Assembly: GCA_947179485.1 (NCBI GenBank)
Contig: OX359250.1
Coordinates: 2,315,661 to 2,379,660 of the forward strand
DNA: 64,000 bases
DNA from: Allacma fusca
Taxonomy: Eukaryota > Arthropoda > Collembola > Symphypleona > Sminthuridae
Direction: 5' to 3'
Positions within the stretch are counted from its first letter, which is position 1. The number at the start of each line of letters is the position of its first letter. The translations under genes and the position numbers were made by a program. Positions 1 through 13,300 of the stretch are shown here, in pieces. The notes below the pieces were generated by a model that saw only the letters and a list, made by a program, of their open reading frames with translations, was not told the DNA's origin and ran no database searches.

Positions 1-21
1 TGCCTTATTACTACAACTAAT

Positions 22-794
22 CAGTGCCTGTCATGGGAACGGGTCACACCCGGGTGTTTGGGTGCAGGAACGGGAACGGGTATGATACGGGTGTAAAATG
101 TTTTCTCCCAAAAGTGTGGGTACAGGTTTGGGGACCAACCTTTCCAATTATAGTATGTGGGATCGGGAACGCATTTGGGAACGGGTGCAATACAGGATGA
201 ATGGGACGTGTACCCAACAGGATCAAGAGCGGTGTGCTCACAAACCCGTTTCTGTTCATGTGTAGCTGTGTACAGAGGAATCTTGCGAGAATAACGATAA
301 TTACACGACTTATTTGTTTGGACGTGGTGTGACCGACTATTTTTGTCTCGTTGTTGTAGTTTAGACGAAAACGCTCTTTGTTTGAACAGATCATCCCACG
401 GCGAATGATGAAATGTGACAATAAACATTAATTATATGCGTATGTTGTGCTTAGCAGTTGTAAGGTGACTTAAAAATTACGAAATTAATTGCAATTGTGT
501 GTAGCCATTGTTAGCAAAAATTGAAACAATAAGTATATATAATGCATAACTTTTATCCTTGAATATATGAACTTCCGTTTCGGGAACGGGTTCCAGGGTT
601 GGGTGCAACCAAAATTAATTTTTGGGAATGGGTTTGGGTGCTATAATTTTAAAAATTTCAAGTCTGGGTGCGACAATTTGTTCACAAGAATTCGGGTGCA
701 ATTTGGGAATTGGGTTCTGCCTTGTACCCAAACCCGAACTGTGGGAACGGGAATGGGAACGGGGACGACTTTTCTGTTCCCATGACAGACACTG
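22..794. mobile_element. hAT-like element, GGGAACGGG subterminal repeats
   Basis: It is 773 bp. The ends are inverted over CAGTGCCTGTCATGGGAAC (right copy with one change) and flanked by an exact 8-bp duplication CAACTAAT (14-21 and 795-802). Just inside both ends run degenerate repeats of GGGAACGGG and GGGTGC, on the same strand at both ends. I see no transposase. An 8-bp TSD with a CAGTG start is the hAT signature. It is inserted in an older ACCGAA-type element. Confidence 0.88.
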
Positions 795-802
795 CAACTA
801 AT

Positions 803-1011
803 ATGCAATAATGTTTCGGTTATTCGGATAACCGACAAACGGTTCGGTTATAAAAATTATCCGAACCGATGTATGGCGGTTCGGTTTCGGATAGGAGAAT
901 TTTTGTATCCGAACAAAACGGTTCGGTTCGGATTTTGACAAAAAAATAGCCGAAAACTTCGGTTCGGTTACGGTTCGGATTTATTTTTTATCCGAACCGA
1001 TCTCATGCTTA
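803..1011 (+). mobile_element. End of an ACCGAA-repeat element (second copy at 16715-17652)
   Basis: From TGTTTCGGTTATTCGGATAA to CCGATCTCATGCTTA it matches the right end of the 16.7-17.65-kb element. Bases 1-21 (TGCCTTATTACTACAACTAA) match internal sequence of that copy near 17132-17152. So an internally deleted copy was here before the 22-794 insertion split it; its left part is outside the window. Confidence 0.7.
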
Positions 1012-1091
1012 TTTAGGGCGAGTTAGATATGTTATCGTTTGTATTGTGTTCAAAATATTTGGAATGTTTCATATTGTCTTTTTAATTACAG

Positions 1092-1334
1092 TTAAATACC
1101 TGAAAGAAGTGACGCCTTATTTTCGAAAAGCTTCACTCCTTGCTGAATTAGGATGGGATTTACAAAAGGAATACTTGGCTGTTGACTCTCAGGATGAAAA
1201 TGATATCAATCTCAATGCAGAATTCGAAGCTCTGCCCGGACCTCCTCCTGATTTATCCTACTCTCGTTCTGATACACGATGTGTTCCTCTCACACTTGCG
1301 CTTCTTGCTACAAATTTTAAACACCCGGATGTTG
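1092..1334 (+). CDS. Syntrophin exon A: end of PDZ, start of PH1b
   Basis: The acceptor is TTTTTAATTACAG and the donor is G|GTAAGC. The exon begins with the last two bases of a split codon and ends in phase 1, which the next exon completes to Asp. The product starts [10 protein letters not shown], equivalent to the KYMKEVSPYF stretch at the end of the PDZ domain in vertebrate syntrophins, and continues through a variable linker (GPPPDLSYS) into the first strands of PH1b ([18 protein letters not shown]). Confidence 0.92.
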
Positions 1335-4300
1335 GTAAGCAAGCCGTTTCTGGTCTTTCTATCATCGTCTCCTCTCCTCGATACGCCCTTTGAACCAACT
1401 AGCAGTCAGATGAACTTGGCTTGATAGTTATTGTACTATGAAAGGTTGTTTTCCGTTCTTTTGTAGTGGATGTAGCAAAACATTTAAACATGGTTCTTAC
1501 CCCTAACTCCTATTTGCTGACGATAAAGGATTGTATTCTCCCGGCTTATTGTTCTTGCAAATTAAAAAAAACATTTATCGATGCTTAGAAATTTTAATGC
1601 CTGATGTCACACAGGGAAACTGAAGCACTGCTGGAAGATTTTGTAGAAATCGTTTATTTGGATTTTTGTTTCCAGAATATTTGCATTTCTAGTTTCCGAT
1701 AATGACGTTAAAGTTTGAGGTCACATGTGTCATATGAGAGGCTAGGATGCACGAAATCTGATCACAATTTCGCTTCCAAGAGCAAGGATAGAATCTTGTC
1801 TCATTGTGCATTTCGTTCGGAAATAGATGTAGTGCTTGGACCGATTCAGTTCTGTGTGATTAGCTATTTTTGGATTCATTTCATAGTACGGAATTGAATG
1901 GAACCGCTTTCCTTCAATTGCAATCCAGCAATGATTTGCTGTATCGTAGTAATTTCAAACCTTCTCCGCTTAGAGAAACGGGTTGGGTATTTTCCCCGTA
2001 AATACTCACATGCACATTCACGCTTGCCGTCGTTTACTCTCCATTTCAGTAATTTAAACTACTTGTAATGTACATATATGCTACTTTCAACCACTCTAAG
2101 CGGGCGACATTATTTTTTTTATGAACAATATAATTCAAAGTTAGAGTAGTTACATGGTGCATTTATTATTTTGCTTCATACAGTGCATTTAATTTAAAAA
2201 GCACCCCTGCGTTGAGTTGAAAAAATTAATGACATTCTCAGAAATTTACATATACATACATACAGTACCTTTTTAGAATTTCCTTAGAAGAGCATTTTGC
2301 TCTTGGACGCCACAACAAATTTAATTCATCTTATTTGTTTTGACAGGGATGAGGTTTCAAGAGAGTGCCTTCTATAAAAATAACACACTATACATACGAC
2401 TTCTGGCATGGTTCCTTTTATGGGAATTTATAATATATACAGTGTAGTGTATCAAGCAAGAACTACTTATGTACACAACTAATGGACATGAGATCAGCAT
2501 GTTAAGCATGGTGACAAAGTAATAAAAATGGCTACCTTTGGTTATTCAGCTACGTAATAAACGGGATGTGTATGCATTTTTTCACGCGAATATTTCGTCC
2601 CGGATTTCAACTTTCAATTTCCTCAACAATAAAATAATCACATCGACTATTCGCTAGATACGAGCAAGATTTCTACTGTATTACGTACATCGTTTTTAAG
2701 TGATAAGTTTCTTTATTTCCATATATACATAAATATGTATATATGGCAGTGTGGTGGCTAAATACAAAAGTATATATAGGGTTACACATTATTTTTCGTT
2801 AGCTTGCTTATATAAGCACGCAAAGTATAGGTATTCCAATTTTTAAAGAATTGTTTTGTTTTAAAGAAACAAGCTTTCACAAAAGACACCAACTGAATAT
2901 CACACATTATAAATGTTTTCTTACAAGCACTATATACTGGCAAAATTTTATGATTTCAAATAGATATATTAATAATTGCACTGATTCCAAACTAGTTCTG
3001 GAAATCGTTCGGCGTGATCTAAGATGGATTACTCTGTGTATGCTGTGTGACGCTGTCAACAGGGGTCGGATTTTTGTAAATCTCCCTGGAAGATCATTTC
3101 TGAATTTCCCTGCTGAATATTATCGCCCTGCTGGGCTGTCCTCAACGATTTCAGAAATCCCTGCTGAAAAAAAGGTTAACGATTTTCAAAATCCCTGTTG
3201 GCAAACAAAAATTCCCTACAAGACGTGAAATCCCTGCCAAATTAGGCCAATCAATCCAAAAATCCCTGTTAGAATAACAAATTCCCCTGAAACACGCCAA
3301 TAAATTTGAAAATCCCTGCCAAAGAAAGGTCAACGATTTAAAAAATCCCTGTTCGTAAAAATAATTCCCTTCCCTTTGATATTTTCCCTGCCAGAAATAT
3401 TTTTTCCCTGGGAAGAATCTTCCCGTCTTCCCACAAAAACCGACCCCTGGCTGTTAGTGGTCCCAATCTTTCAATTCAATTCAAAAAATTCGTTTTGATT
3501 CAATTCAAATTATGAATTGAATGAAATTCAATGATTCGATTCAATTCACGATTCACAGGATTCACTTTGATTCATTTCTGCGTGCTGAATTGAATCGAAT
3601 GATGATTCAAATCATTCAGAAAGTAAAAGGTGGTAACATAAACATTTTATTTAAGTATTTTATAATGACTACATAAAACCGCGAAAGATTATAATTCAAA
3701 AAATTTCACTATCACTAAAATTGTCAATACAGTGTACTCTCGCTATAAGGGATACCCTTATAAGGGATTATTTGATATAAGGGATTGGGATTTCCAGTCC
3801 CGATTCCCATTTACACAACGTATAACACTATGGTCAGAAGGGACAAATTTTGCAAATTGAGCATCGATTATAACGAGAGTTGACTGTAACTTTAGCAATT
3901 CGAGTTGCATATCCTGCTAATTAATTCTCACATTATGGTCTAATTTGGACGGTTAGTAAATGCTGTAATAATAAATTATAATAATTGATGCATTTCATGT
4001 ATAAAAATTATTATTTATAAAGTAATTGGTAAGTCGGTTTCCCAACAAAAATCAAAAATGTCTCCCAGAAACACGTTCGAAATTTTTAATGTGATGCGTT
4101 ACTAGCTGCATTTTTAGCGGGATATGCAAACAAATTCGTTGCAAGTGAATCATTTGAATCGTGATTCAAGGCATTTCGCGAGATTTCATTCATGAAGTGA
4201 ATTGAATGAAATGATTCAATTCATACTTTGAATTGAATCGAAAAATGATGAATCAGAATTGAATTGAATCGAATCGAATCGAGTTTTTTTGATTCAGAAT

Positions 4301-7300
4301 TGAAAGATCGGGACCACTACTGGCTGTCAATAAGTGATAGGACGTAAAAGTAAATTTGAATAGATTAATTAAATGTCAGTACTAGCTCGTTGTGAGTTGA
4401 ATTATGATTAACTAAAGCTAGTCTGAATTCACTTGCTAGTGAACTCATGAAGACTTTGCAGTTTGTTAACCGTAACAAAGGATCACTTTAGAGTTGAATG
4501 TGAATGTGATGCTTATTGTTAGTTACTAGAACTAGACCTTTATGTCCTCGGAAGCCCTGCTGATTCGATAATAGTGGCTGGTTTCTTCTTGGCTGTGATT
4601 CGGCGTAGCCCTTTGTTCCTTCGCAAGCTAGAAACGTCGGAGATAGCGTTTATGACGTTATCCTGCGAGAGCATCCATTAATGCAGACAATGAATGACAT
4701 GTGCTACTGCAAGCGTTAACTAGGCGCTGCTGACAACTACGTTTAAGCTCGTGCCCGAGCGCTGGTTGCCTGTCCAAACGATAGTTGCCGATGGTACTAG
4801 CCAACTCAATGTTTTTGCAGGGATCGATTAGATAAAAAAAAGTAGAAAGCCAATTGTTTTCGATGGAGATTGGGCCATTCGTTTGACCTCTAAATACTCT
4901 TAAACACATGCAAATGTATATGTGCAAAACTGGTATGTTAAACCTGCGCCATTCATAGTCGTTTACGTTAAATTGCTGTTCTCATGAACCGGTAGATGTC
5001 ACATGAATTCATACATGCGTTTTTCAAAAGTAGATTGAACGCTACAATCAGTGATGGGTAACGTTATTGGTTAACGTTAATGAATAACGTTATTATCGAT
5101 AAAATCCTACTAACGGTTAATGAAATATAACGTTTAACATATTCCACTTGATTAACAAAAACTTAACGGAAACCGAAACCTCTGGATAGCAAATAACATA
5201 AACCGAATCACAATAACGTTATTATCCGTTATTCAAAATCCTTGCCACTCTTACAATTTACTACCATCTCTTACAATTAGATTTAAATTACACAAGTCCA
5301 AAAAACGTTTTATGCAATCGTAAATCATTAATACTGATTTGTTTTAGAATTTTGCATTTATTTCATCATGTGCGTGTCATCATCAAACGTGTTAAAACAA
5401 ATAAATACTATACTGCTAATTGTACGCTTCAAAATATATTTCGGTCACCTGAGTTTTTTGTAAAGTCACTGTATTGGGTCGAGTGTAGTTAAGACGTTTG
5501 AAATGATAAAATAAAAACGTTAGTTAATTACGTTTGTTTTTTCAGGTACATATATACCTTGTATAGTGGTCGGATCGGTTCAGTTTGGTTCACACATTTC
5601 AGTTTGGTTTGGTTCACAAAGTGAATTGAATCGAAACTGAAATTTTCAGTACAATTTGCAGCTTATTAGTTCAGTTCAGTTTGGTTCCCTCTGTAAACTG
5701 AACTGAACTGATTACAAAATGGTTCATGGCGCCATTGGAACTACAATGGTTGGGTTGGAATATGTATGGAGGAATTAAAATATACTGTCAGCCTTAATTA
5801 AAATAAAATTTCGATTATGAAAATAATGATTTATTTATCATAAATGTTTTCAGTAGATTCAAGCGGGTACAGTTCATCATATCCCGCTAATTGTAAGCAT
5901 CACAATAACCAAGAACTTGGCTGGAACAAGTAAAAACATAAAAAATAGTTTTGGGATTAAAAACGTACCATCGTCTGGGGTATACAATACGTCGTATCCC
6001 CGTAAATAATGTGTATTGAACTGTATCGTAAAAACTGTGTAGCTGTCAGTAGAATTCTTCAAGAATGGCTACGAAATGGTAACGTGAATGTGCTTTACTA
6101 TTAGTAGCAGCGAACTCAAATGGTGACGATAAATATCATGGACATGTGTGCATAGGCTGACCGTTGGTTTTAACAAAATGTAGTAATGAAAGTTTGAAAT
6201 GCCGCGTTTTATTTCTGTTGAACAGCGAGCTTTTGTAAACGAGTAAAAATCAGTTCACGCGTTTCAGTTCAGTTCGGTTCGGTGGCTGAACTGAACCGAT
6301 TAGTTTGATTTACAGCTTGAACTGAACCGAAATTGCATGAACCAAACTGAACTGAACTGAACTGAACTGAAAATATTCAGTTTTGAACTGAACCGATCCG
6401 ACCACTACCTTGTAATGCGTGTTAGTTTGCGTCCACTTGTTTGCATGTACAGCGTGGTCAATAACCTTTGTATTGGTCACGCTAGCGATGCAACTGCAAT
6501 TTGCATGTTACGGGTTTTGCAGTAGGGTGTTGTACAATGGCAATTCATGTACGTATTCAACTGCTAGCTGGATTCAAATCCAACGGATGGTCCAATGGTC
6601 AGTAGATAACAAGCTCACTTACTCTGAAATCACGGACTACTTGCAGCCACAGGGCCTACAAATATTCTAGTCAAATCTTTGCCCGCTCGAAACCCATTAA
6701 CTAGAAATAAAATCCAAACCGCACCGGTCCTGCAAAATGAAGCACAACACAGCCTGTAGCTCGCGAAACTCAAAAGAGTTTGACCCGAACGCGCCCATTA
6801 CCAGCAAGGGCGGATCAGGTCGCCAATTTTAATCAAGCCACAACCTTATCACAAAATAAGAGTGCGTTTAAGAGGAAGAGAGATTTAATTTTCATCATGT
6901 TCAAGTTATAATAATAAAGGTATATTATAGGCATTATGATTTATGTATATAAACCAACAGACACCGAGAACTTACTAAATCAGGACTAAAGTCCCCGCTA
7001 TACGTGTCCGATTTTCCGCCGAAAGCTCGCGTGGCTGCATAGGGTGAAACGTAAAACTTAAAGTCACGTGATACGTGATTTGATACAACCTTTTGATAAT
7101 TAGGATCATGGCTTATGGAATGCACGTAATGTTGCGTCAAGTGAAGCGCGCGTAATTTAAAGTTCATGTATTGTAGCACACGCAACGCCAACGCCTAGTT
7201 CAATAATAAAAATCATCTGTGATCAGCACTACGTGAAGTCACTAGGGGGCGAAGCGCCGGCGGAATGTGGCAACAAGGGCTTTTAACAGTAATGTGGTGT

Positions 7301-10300
7301 AAGGAAACGTATTTACCACCCGTACTGGTCACAGTTATATCTACTGGGCAAAAATGTTAACTGGAGCAAAAGAAAAAATGGTTTATACATGTGCTTCCTT
7401 GTATGTAGTATTACATTTAGTACGCTTATAATGAATTTTGCAAAACGTTTCATATACGATTTTAAAACACCATGTACGGTATTCCCGACCTCTACCGGTC
7501 GTTAGAACACACAATTCAATGTAAACATCAAATCTTACAATAGATGGCGCAAGCTGTACTCCCCAATGTCACATATATGTATTACCATGAGTTTATACGT
7601 GACCTCATTTAATTTTCTGAGGTCAAACGGATGACACGATGTCCTTCAAAAACAATAGGGTTCTTCCTTTTTGCATGATCTGTCCTGGTAAAAAATTTGT
7701 AATGTGTAGTAGCAATGGTTCTGCAGATATCGTGCGGACAAGACAGACTCCACAGACAGATAGACAACCAGACAGCCAGACCTTCGCAATAGGGACTCTC
7801 GCTTCGCTTCGCCCCTAAAAACTGGAATCGATAAATCAAAAGTGAAGTGATGGAAGCGGCGGGCACGATGGTTATGGATAGAAATTATATGGCGTCATAA
7901 TTTTAGATTTAGGAATAGTAACGACTCATTTTACGAGCGAATGGATGTTCAAAAGGATACTTAGCATGTCGAATTGAAGTAAGTATAAGCCTTGCATGAG
8001 GTGCGAGTACCCGATGTGCATATTATTATTCACATCCGCATTACTCAGGAACAAACATGGGCGCCTGCCTAGATTCTAGGCCCTATAATAGGCTAAGGCT
8101 CAAGGATGCTGCAAGGTGGGATATAAATCTAGGCGAGGTTCTAGGCTGGGCAATCACCACTACAATATAGGCTTAGGGAAAATCTAGGCTATTCAGATAT
8201 TTCCGAACAAAGGACCGGGCTATTCAGGCAGACTACAAGTTCGTTCAAGTAATGGCTAGGCATTAGTGGCGAGCGGAACATTCTCAAAGCACGAATGGGT
8301 TAGGACAGGATTACAAGATCTTTGGGAAAACGTTTACAGAGACGGACTGAGAATGAGGCGGGAATTACTTGATACCAGTAATTACCAGAGTGTATGAACA
8401 TGTATACCACAGTACATGCATGATGGTCCCGCATTTATTCCCACTGGATTATGTAGTTTACTACAGAATTAATCAAACCCATACATTGGTTTCCAATTGC
8501 ATGTGATCATTGCACATGGCTTGCACTATCTAAAACTCACAATTATACCGCCTATATAGGCTGGCAAAGCGCTGCCAGAAGCCAGAAGCTATACAGGAAA
8601 TATAGGCAGGTAAGCAATGCACACTAGGACAGATATATGCTAATAGGCAGGCAGTGAGAGTACTTGACCCTTGGTATCAAGGCTCTTCTTTTCATTGAAA
8701 CAACCTATTTTTAGCCTATATAGGATGGCGATATTTTTTTAAAGAAAATAGGCAGGCTTAGGCGCTTCATTTGCCCACCTTTGCTCAGGAATTAATAGCA
8801 ACATGTAATGACTTGGTAAATCTGCTTATTGTCATTACAGTTAAAATGAACGCCAAAATTTTGGAAATTTTTGATTTCCCCCTGTACTTCTTTTCTGTGT
8901 ATATTTTTGGAAAGATTTGCAGTTGAGACTGGGCATTAAGTTTAAGGTGTATTTTCGAATAATTTTTGAATAGATATGAACAACCCATGGTAAAGCACAG
9001 TAGGTGTAGGCTATTGTGTAGACTAGTGTGTTTTGTTTCAAACAGCAAAATTTCCGTTTCGATTTTTTTTTACAAAAATCCAAAATTTAAAAAACCTGTA
9101 ATTTGCATGAATAACATTGGGCTGCTGGTTTAATTTGTTCCAATGTACGTTACTCGGTTGAGAAGATTTGGCGTTGAGACTGGGGAACTGACGGACACGA
9201 CTAATTGATATATGGCTTTGTTCATAATAAGGGATAAGGCGTACCTGTGCGAAACACGGTTTTACATGAGTGTGAGATTTTGTTATTATTGTAACATTTC
9301 AGATCATCGGACTATTGAGCTCTACTCTCCAGATGGACTTCATAGTTTGGTGCTTCGAGCCGGGAGTACAGCCCAATGCCAAGCGTGGGTTTCAGGTTTG
9401 AGCAACGCCCTAGCTGATTCCATAGAATTAGCATTAATCAGAGCCAACCGATTGCTTCATGAAGTTCTGGAAGGGAAAGCTCGGCACATGGGATGGCTTT
9501 TGAAGGGAAATGCGCCCGATAGCTCCGCCAACAATTCCATGAAAGTTAGTATTCATTTTTTTATCCTTTTGTCTCTATAAATCAGCTAGATGGAATTAAG
9601 GATTTACAATTAATTTACTATTTTCCACGCACTATGCTCCGCAACTTTTCACACAAGTACCTCAGTAGCAGTACCTGGTCAAAATTGTGGAGATATAAAA
9701 TTGCTTCATATCTGTGGCTACATCAAGCCCTAGCTTTCAACACTCCGAGAATTCATGCAATAAGCTTCGTATAATTCCAATACTTCAAAGTTTATTGTTA
9801 GTAATAAGTGCAGCGCTAGATTGGTGCAACATTTGCGTGAGGCAAGCATAAAAGCATGACGTAAATTTTATCTCGTGAGCTTGTTGACAAGAACCTCGTG
9901 GCAATGTTATGAGTTATTATTTTATTCTCTTACATGAACAGAATAAACATGCCACTCGGCTAGCTATAGGTGCCCCTTCGTCCAAAATTTGTGCCAACTG
10001 TCACAGGGAACGGTAGAAGACTGTATATTAGGACCAGGGGTGGAAAACCAAATAATATCCTTTCTGTTAGCTAGTTTTCTACTTTTCGCGCAATTTTTCT
10101 ATTTTTACTTTTGTTTTCGGTTTTTTGAAATGTGGTTTTTGGTTATTTATGCAATTCATAGCTATATAGGTTCAAATTTTGAACAAATATTTTAATAAAA
10201 ATTCATAAAATTCAATTTAGAATTTCAGTCTCAATCTGTTTAGCATCAATGCTGGAAAACTTACTAGAAAACCTCATATGAATGCCAATCAAAATTCTAG

Positions 10301-13300
10301 AAGAAACAAAACGGCGTTCAACATTTCGTCCTTCAATCTGTTTCACGTGGTATAAATGCCAAGGTTGTAAAGCTTCAAATAATTATATGTTGAATTCATA
10401 AGCCTTGATACAGATATACAGAAAGCCACTACCTTTTACTCACAATAAGCTTAATGCCGACATAATAATACTCATTTGTCAGATCATACTGTAAACATCT
10501 ATAACACTAATATCAAATGTGTTTAGGTTAGAGCTTCTACTGGTGACGGAATTCTTTTTTCTGACCCGTCCCGAAAATTGGGACAGGGGGGCAAAAGTGT
10601 TGTCCCGTCTCTTACCTTACTTCAAAATAACCGTCTCTGGTTATTTCTCGAAAATCGGTACACCATCGAATTACTGTCCAATCGGGCTGGCTAAATAATT
10701 CTTGCTGTCTGGAAATCATTCCAAACCTAAATAATTCTAGAATAATTATTGAGTCCCTGACCCCGGTAGAAGCTTTAGTTTGGGTACTCAATGCACTTAA
10801 AAAGCGTAACGGAAAGCATACTTCATTTGAAGGTCCGTAGTGGAATACTGTAGACATTGAAAAAGCAAAAATAACCGTATGCATTTCGTTTTAGCAAAAT
10901 ATGTTTTTTCGGTTCGCGTTTTCTTTTCAAAAACCATTCGATCATAGTTTTAGATAATAACATTTTTCAATTCTGGTACGAACGTCATGTAATGTAGATA
11001 CAGATACCGAAATAGGCTTTATGACAAGCCGCAAGGCGACATTCAAAATTCGCTAGTGGTTTTGGATACGCTACAACAATTCATTAAAATGAACCTGTAT
11101 AGAACTTTGAAAGGCTTTTATAAAGGACTCTATCACGTGACTTAACTCTGCCTTTCATTTTAATGTTAGAGCAAGTTTAGGTGTCAGTTTTTCATGGGGC
11201 ATTTATTTCGGGACAATCAGGTCCTATCAATCGTAGGGGAAGGTGACTGTGAAATTCTGAAGTGGTTTTAGTTGACCTAGTGGCAGTTGTTGAGGTGACA
11301 CTTGACCATGCGCAGCTGCATTGTTCGTTTCGTACATCATTCATTTCATCGCTGTATGCTCAAAAGTGTAAATTATGCACAATTAGAAAGCTAAGACAGA
11401 TCTTCTTATTTACTCCTTCTTGAGGCATAACATCTAATAACGTTTGTTTTTAGCATAAATGTTTAAATGGGTATCACAGCTTCACAGCTGCTTCCTCGCG
11501 GTTTTCAATTTGAACATTTTTTAAAGTTGCGACACATTAAATGTTAATAGCATCTTCGTAAGACATAAACAAAGATGATTTGTAAAAACCTTACATATTT
11601 GTTTATTAAACCGGTTTTACCAAATACATATATTTTCGTTTGAAAAAATGTAGAGTCGGAGCCAAAGTACCTCGTCTGAAGGAGAAGATGGTTCGAATCT
11701 ATGGCTTCCAGCATTTGTAGTTATTACAGACAAGGAACTACGACTCTACTCGTCACCACCCTGGTCTGTGGATGCTTGGGCTTCACCTTTTGAGACTTGG
11801 CCTCTCTTAACCACCAGGTAATAATATTTCTAATGACACGTCAAATGTTGTCAGTAGTCTGTTTTTCCCGTCAACCCCAATCTCTGTCATTGGATATCAC
11901 CTTAGTCCTTCCCGGGTGTGGAAAAACTTCCACATCGCCAACTATCCTGACAGCTAAATAGTCAGTTGACCCGCCGGATGAATTGGCCAACAATCCAGGA
12001 AAGGTTAGGAAATCTGGACAGGAATTTGCTGTTACAAACTGGGAAAATCAAATAGTGGAGGATTCACTTCCTTATCAGGATTAGAGGGGGAAATGTTTTG
12101 TTACGACGTCTTTTTTGTCATGTAGATAATGGGTATCGATTTAATAAAAGCTTGTGGCGCCGTGGCTACAAGAAATCGATACCATATACATATATAATAT
12201 AGTAGTTTAACGTATATACATACATAGTAATTACGTATAATATCAATATATGCCTTCACAACGTCCTATTTTTAAACCGGAAATCCGGATTCGGTTTTAA
12301 TTTTTTCTCAGGGCCAGCGCAGGCTTTTCTTTCGTAATTTGAATCATGACACAGCCTTAAAAATTATTAATAACTGTGTTGAAATAAGCCTCCGCCAACA
12401 TCAAAAGCAATCATAAAATTAGCCGGGTTATAATGGGGAAGATCGTTTTAAAAAAAAATCCTAATCAAAATCACAAAACCCGGGTTTTCTCATGAAATGC
12501 CCGGATGTGGGAAAAAATTAGCCCAACTCCGACATGCGGCGATGGGAACTACAAAGATTGACTAAAATGATGCCCTTAATGGATGGTTGAGGTAGATGGG
12601 GAGGGTAGCGGTTTTGTAGCAATAGCTCTAATGAACGGGTATGACTGACTTGTTCGTGTTAAAATTTTACAGGCTGGTAAGTTCCTCATGCCGAAGTGCG
12701 AGCGCTTCTCCCGGCTTTCGAGATGTATTAACTTTTCACGTTAGAATTGGAACGCCTAGCGGTGTGATCAGTGTTGTCTACCGAACTGAAACGCAGAAGG
12801 ATTTGGCAAATTGGGCTCGGAACGTTGTTCAGTCTTCGCATGATGCAGCCGTTTCACAGAAGGAATTATCTTGCAGTAAGTTATTCGTTTGGGCATCAAG
12901 CCCATCCTTCGTAGCTCTTTCCCATTTGTCTATATCATACTGCTCCTTATAATCTTAAGCACCGTACTTTTCCCCGGCTTACACATTCCCAAATATTTTT
13001 AAAGGTGAAGAAACACAACTCAGTATTCAATATTGATGAGTAACGTCTCTACATTCTTCGAATTCCTGGAGATTATTAAAGTTCCTTTAACAATTAACTC
13101 CGGGTGTACCATTACCCTATTTCTGTAATTGGAGCGTCAATTAAAGTGTTTGCCGACCAGATTTTCCAATTGGAAATTTTCAGTGTTACTAAGGTATTCA
13201 CCCCGAGTTCAATAAAAAATAACAACTAAATTTAAACAATTAAACCCGATGAGTTTTGGTGGTATACTTTAACGGTATAACCCAGAAATCTAGTGGGAGA

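Noticed and set aside
21-428. Minus-strand open frames rich in Pro-Val repeats (and similar frames at 615-838, 16714-17082, 18971-19186, 19676-19910, 62639-62950)
   Set aside because: They arise from the GGGAAC, GGTTCGG, ATCCGATCC and GGTACAGG tandem repeats of the transposon flanks, not from genes.
11684-11700. GATGGTTCGAATCTATGG resembling a tRNA T-loop
   Set aside because: It lies inside a syntrophin coding exon, and no acceptor stem or A-box accompanies it.
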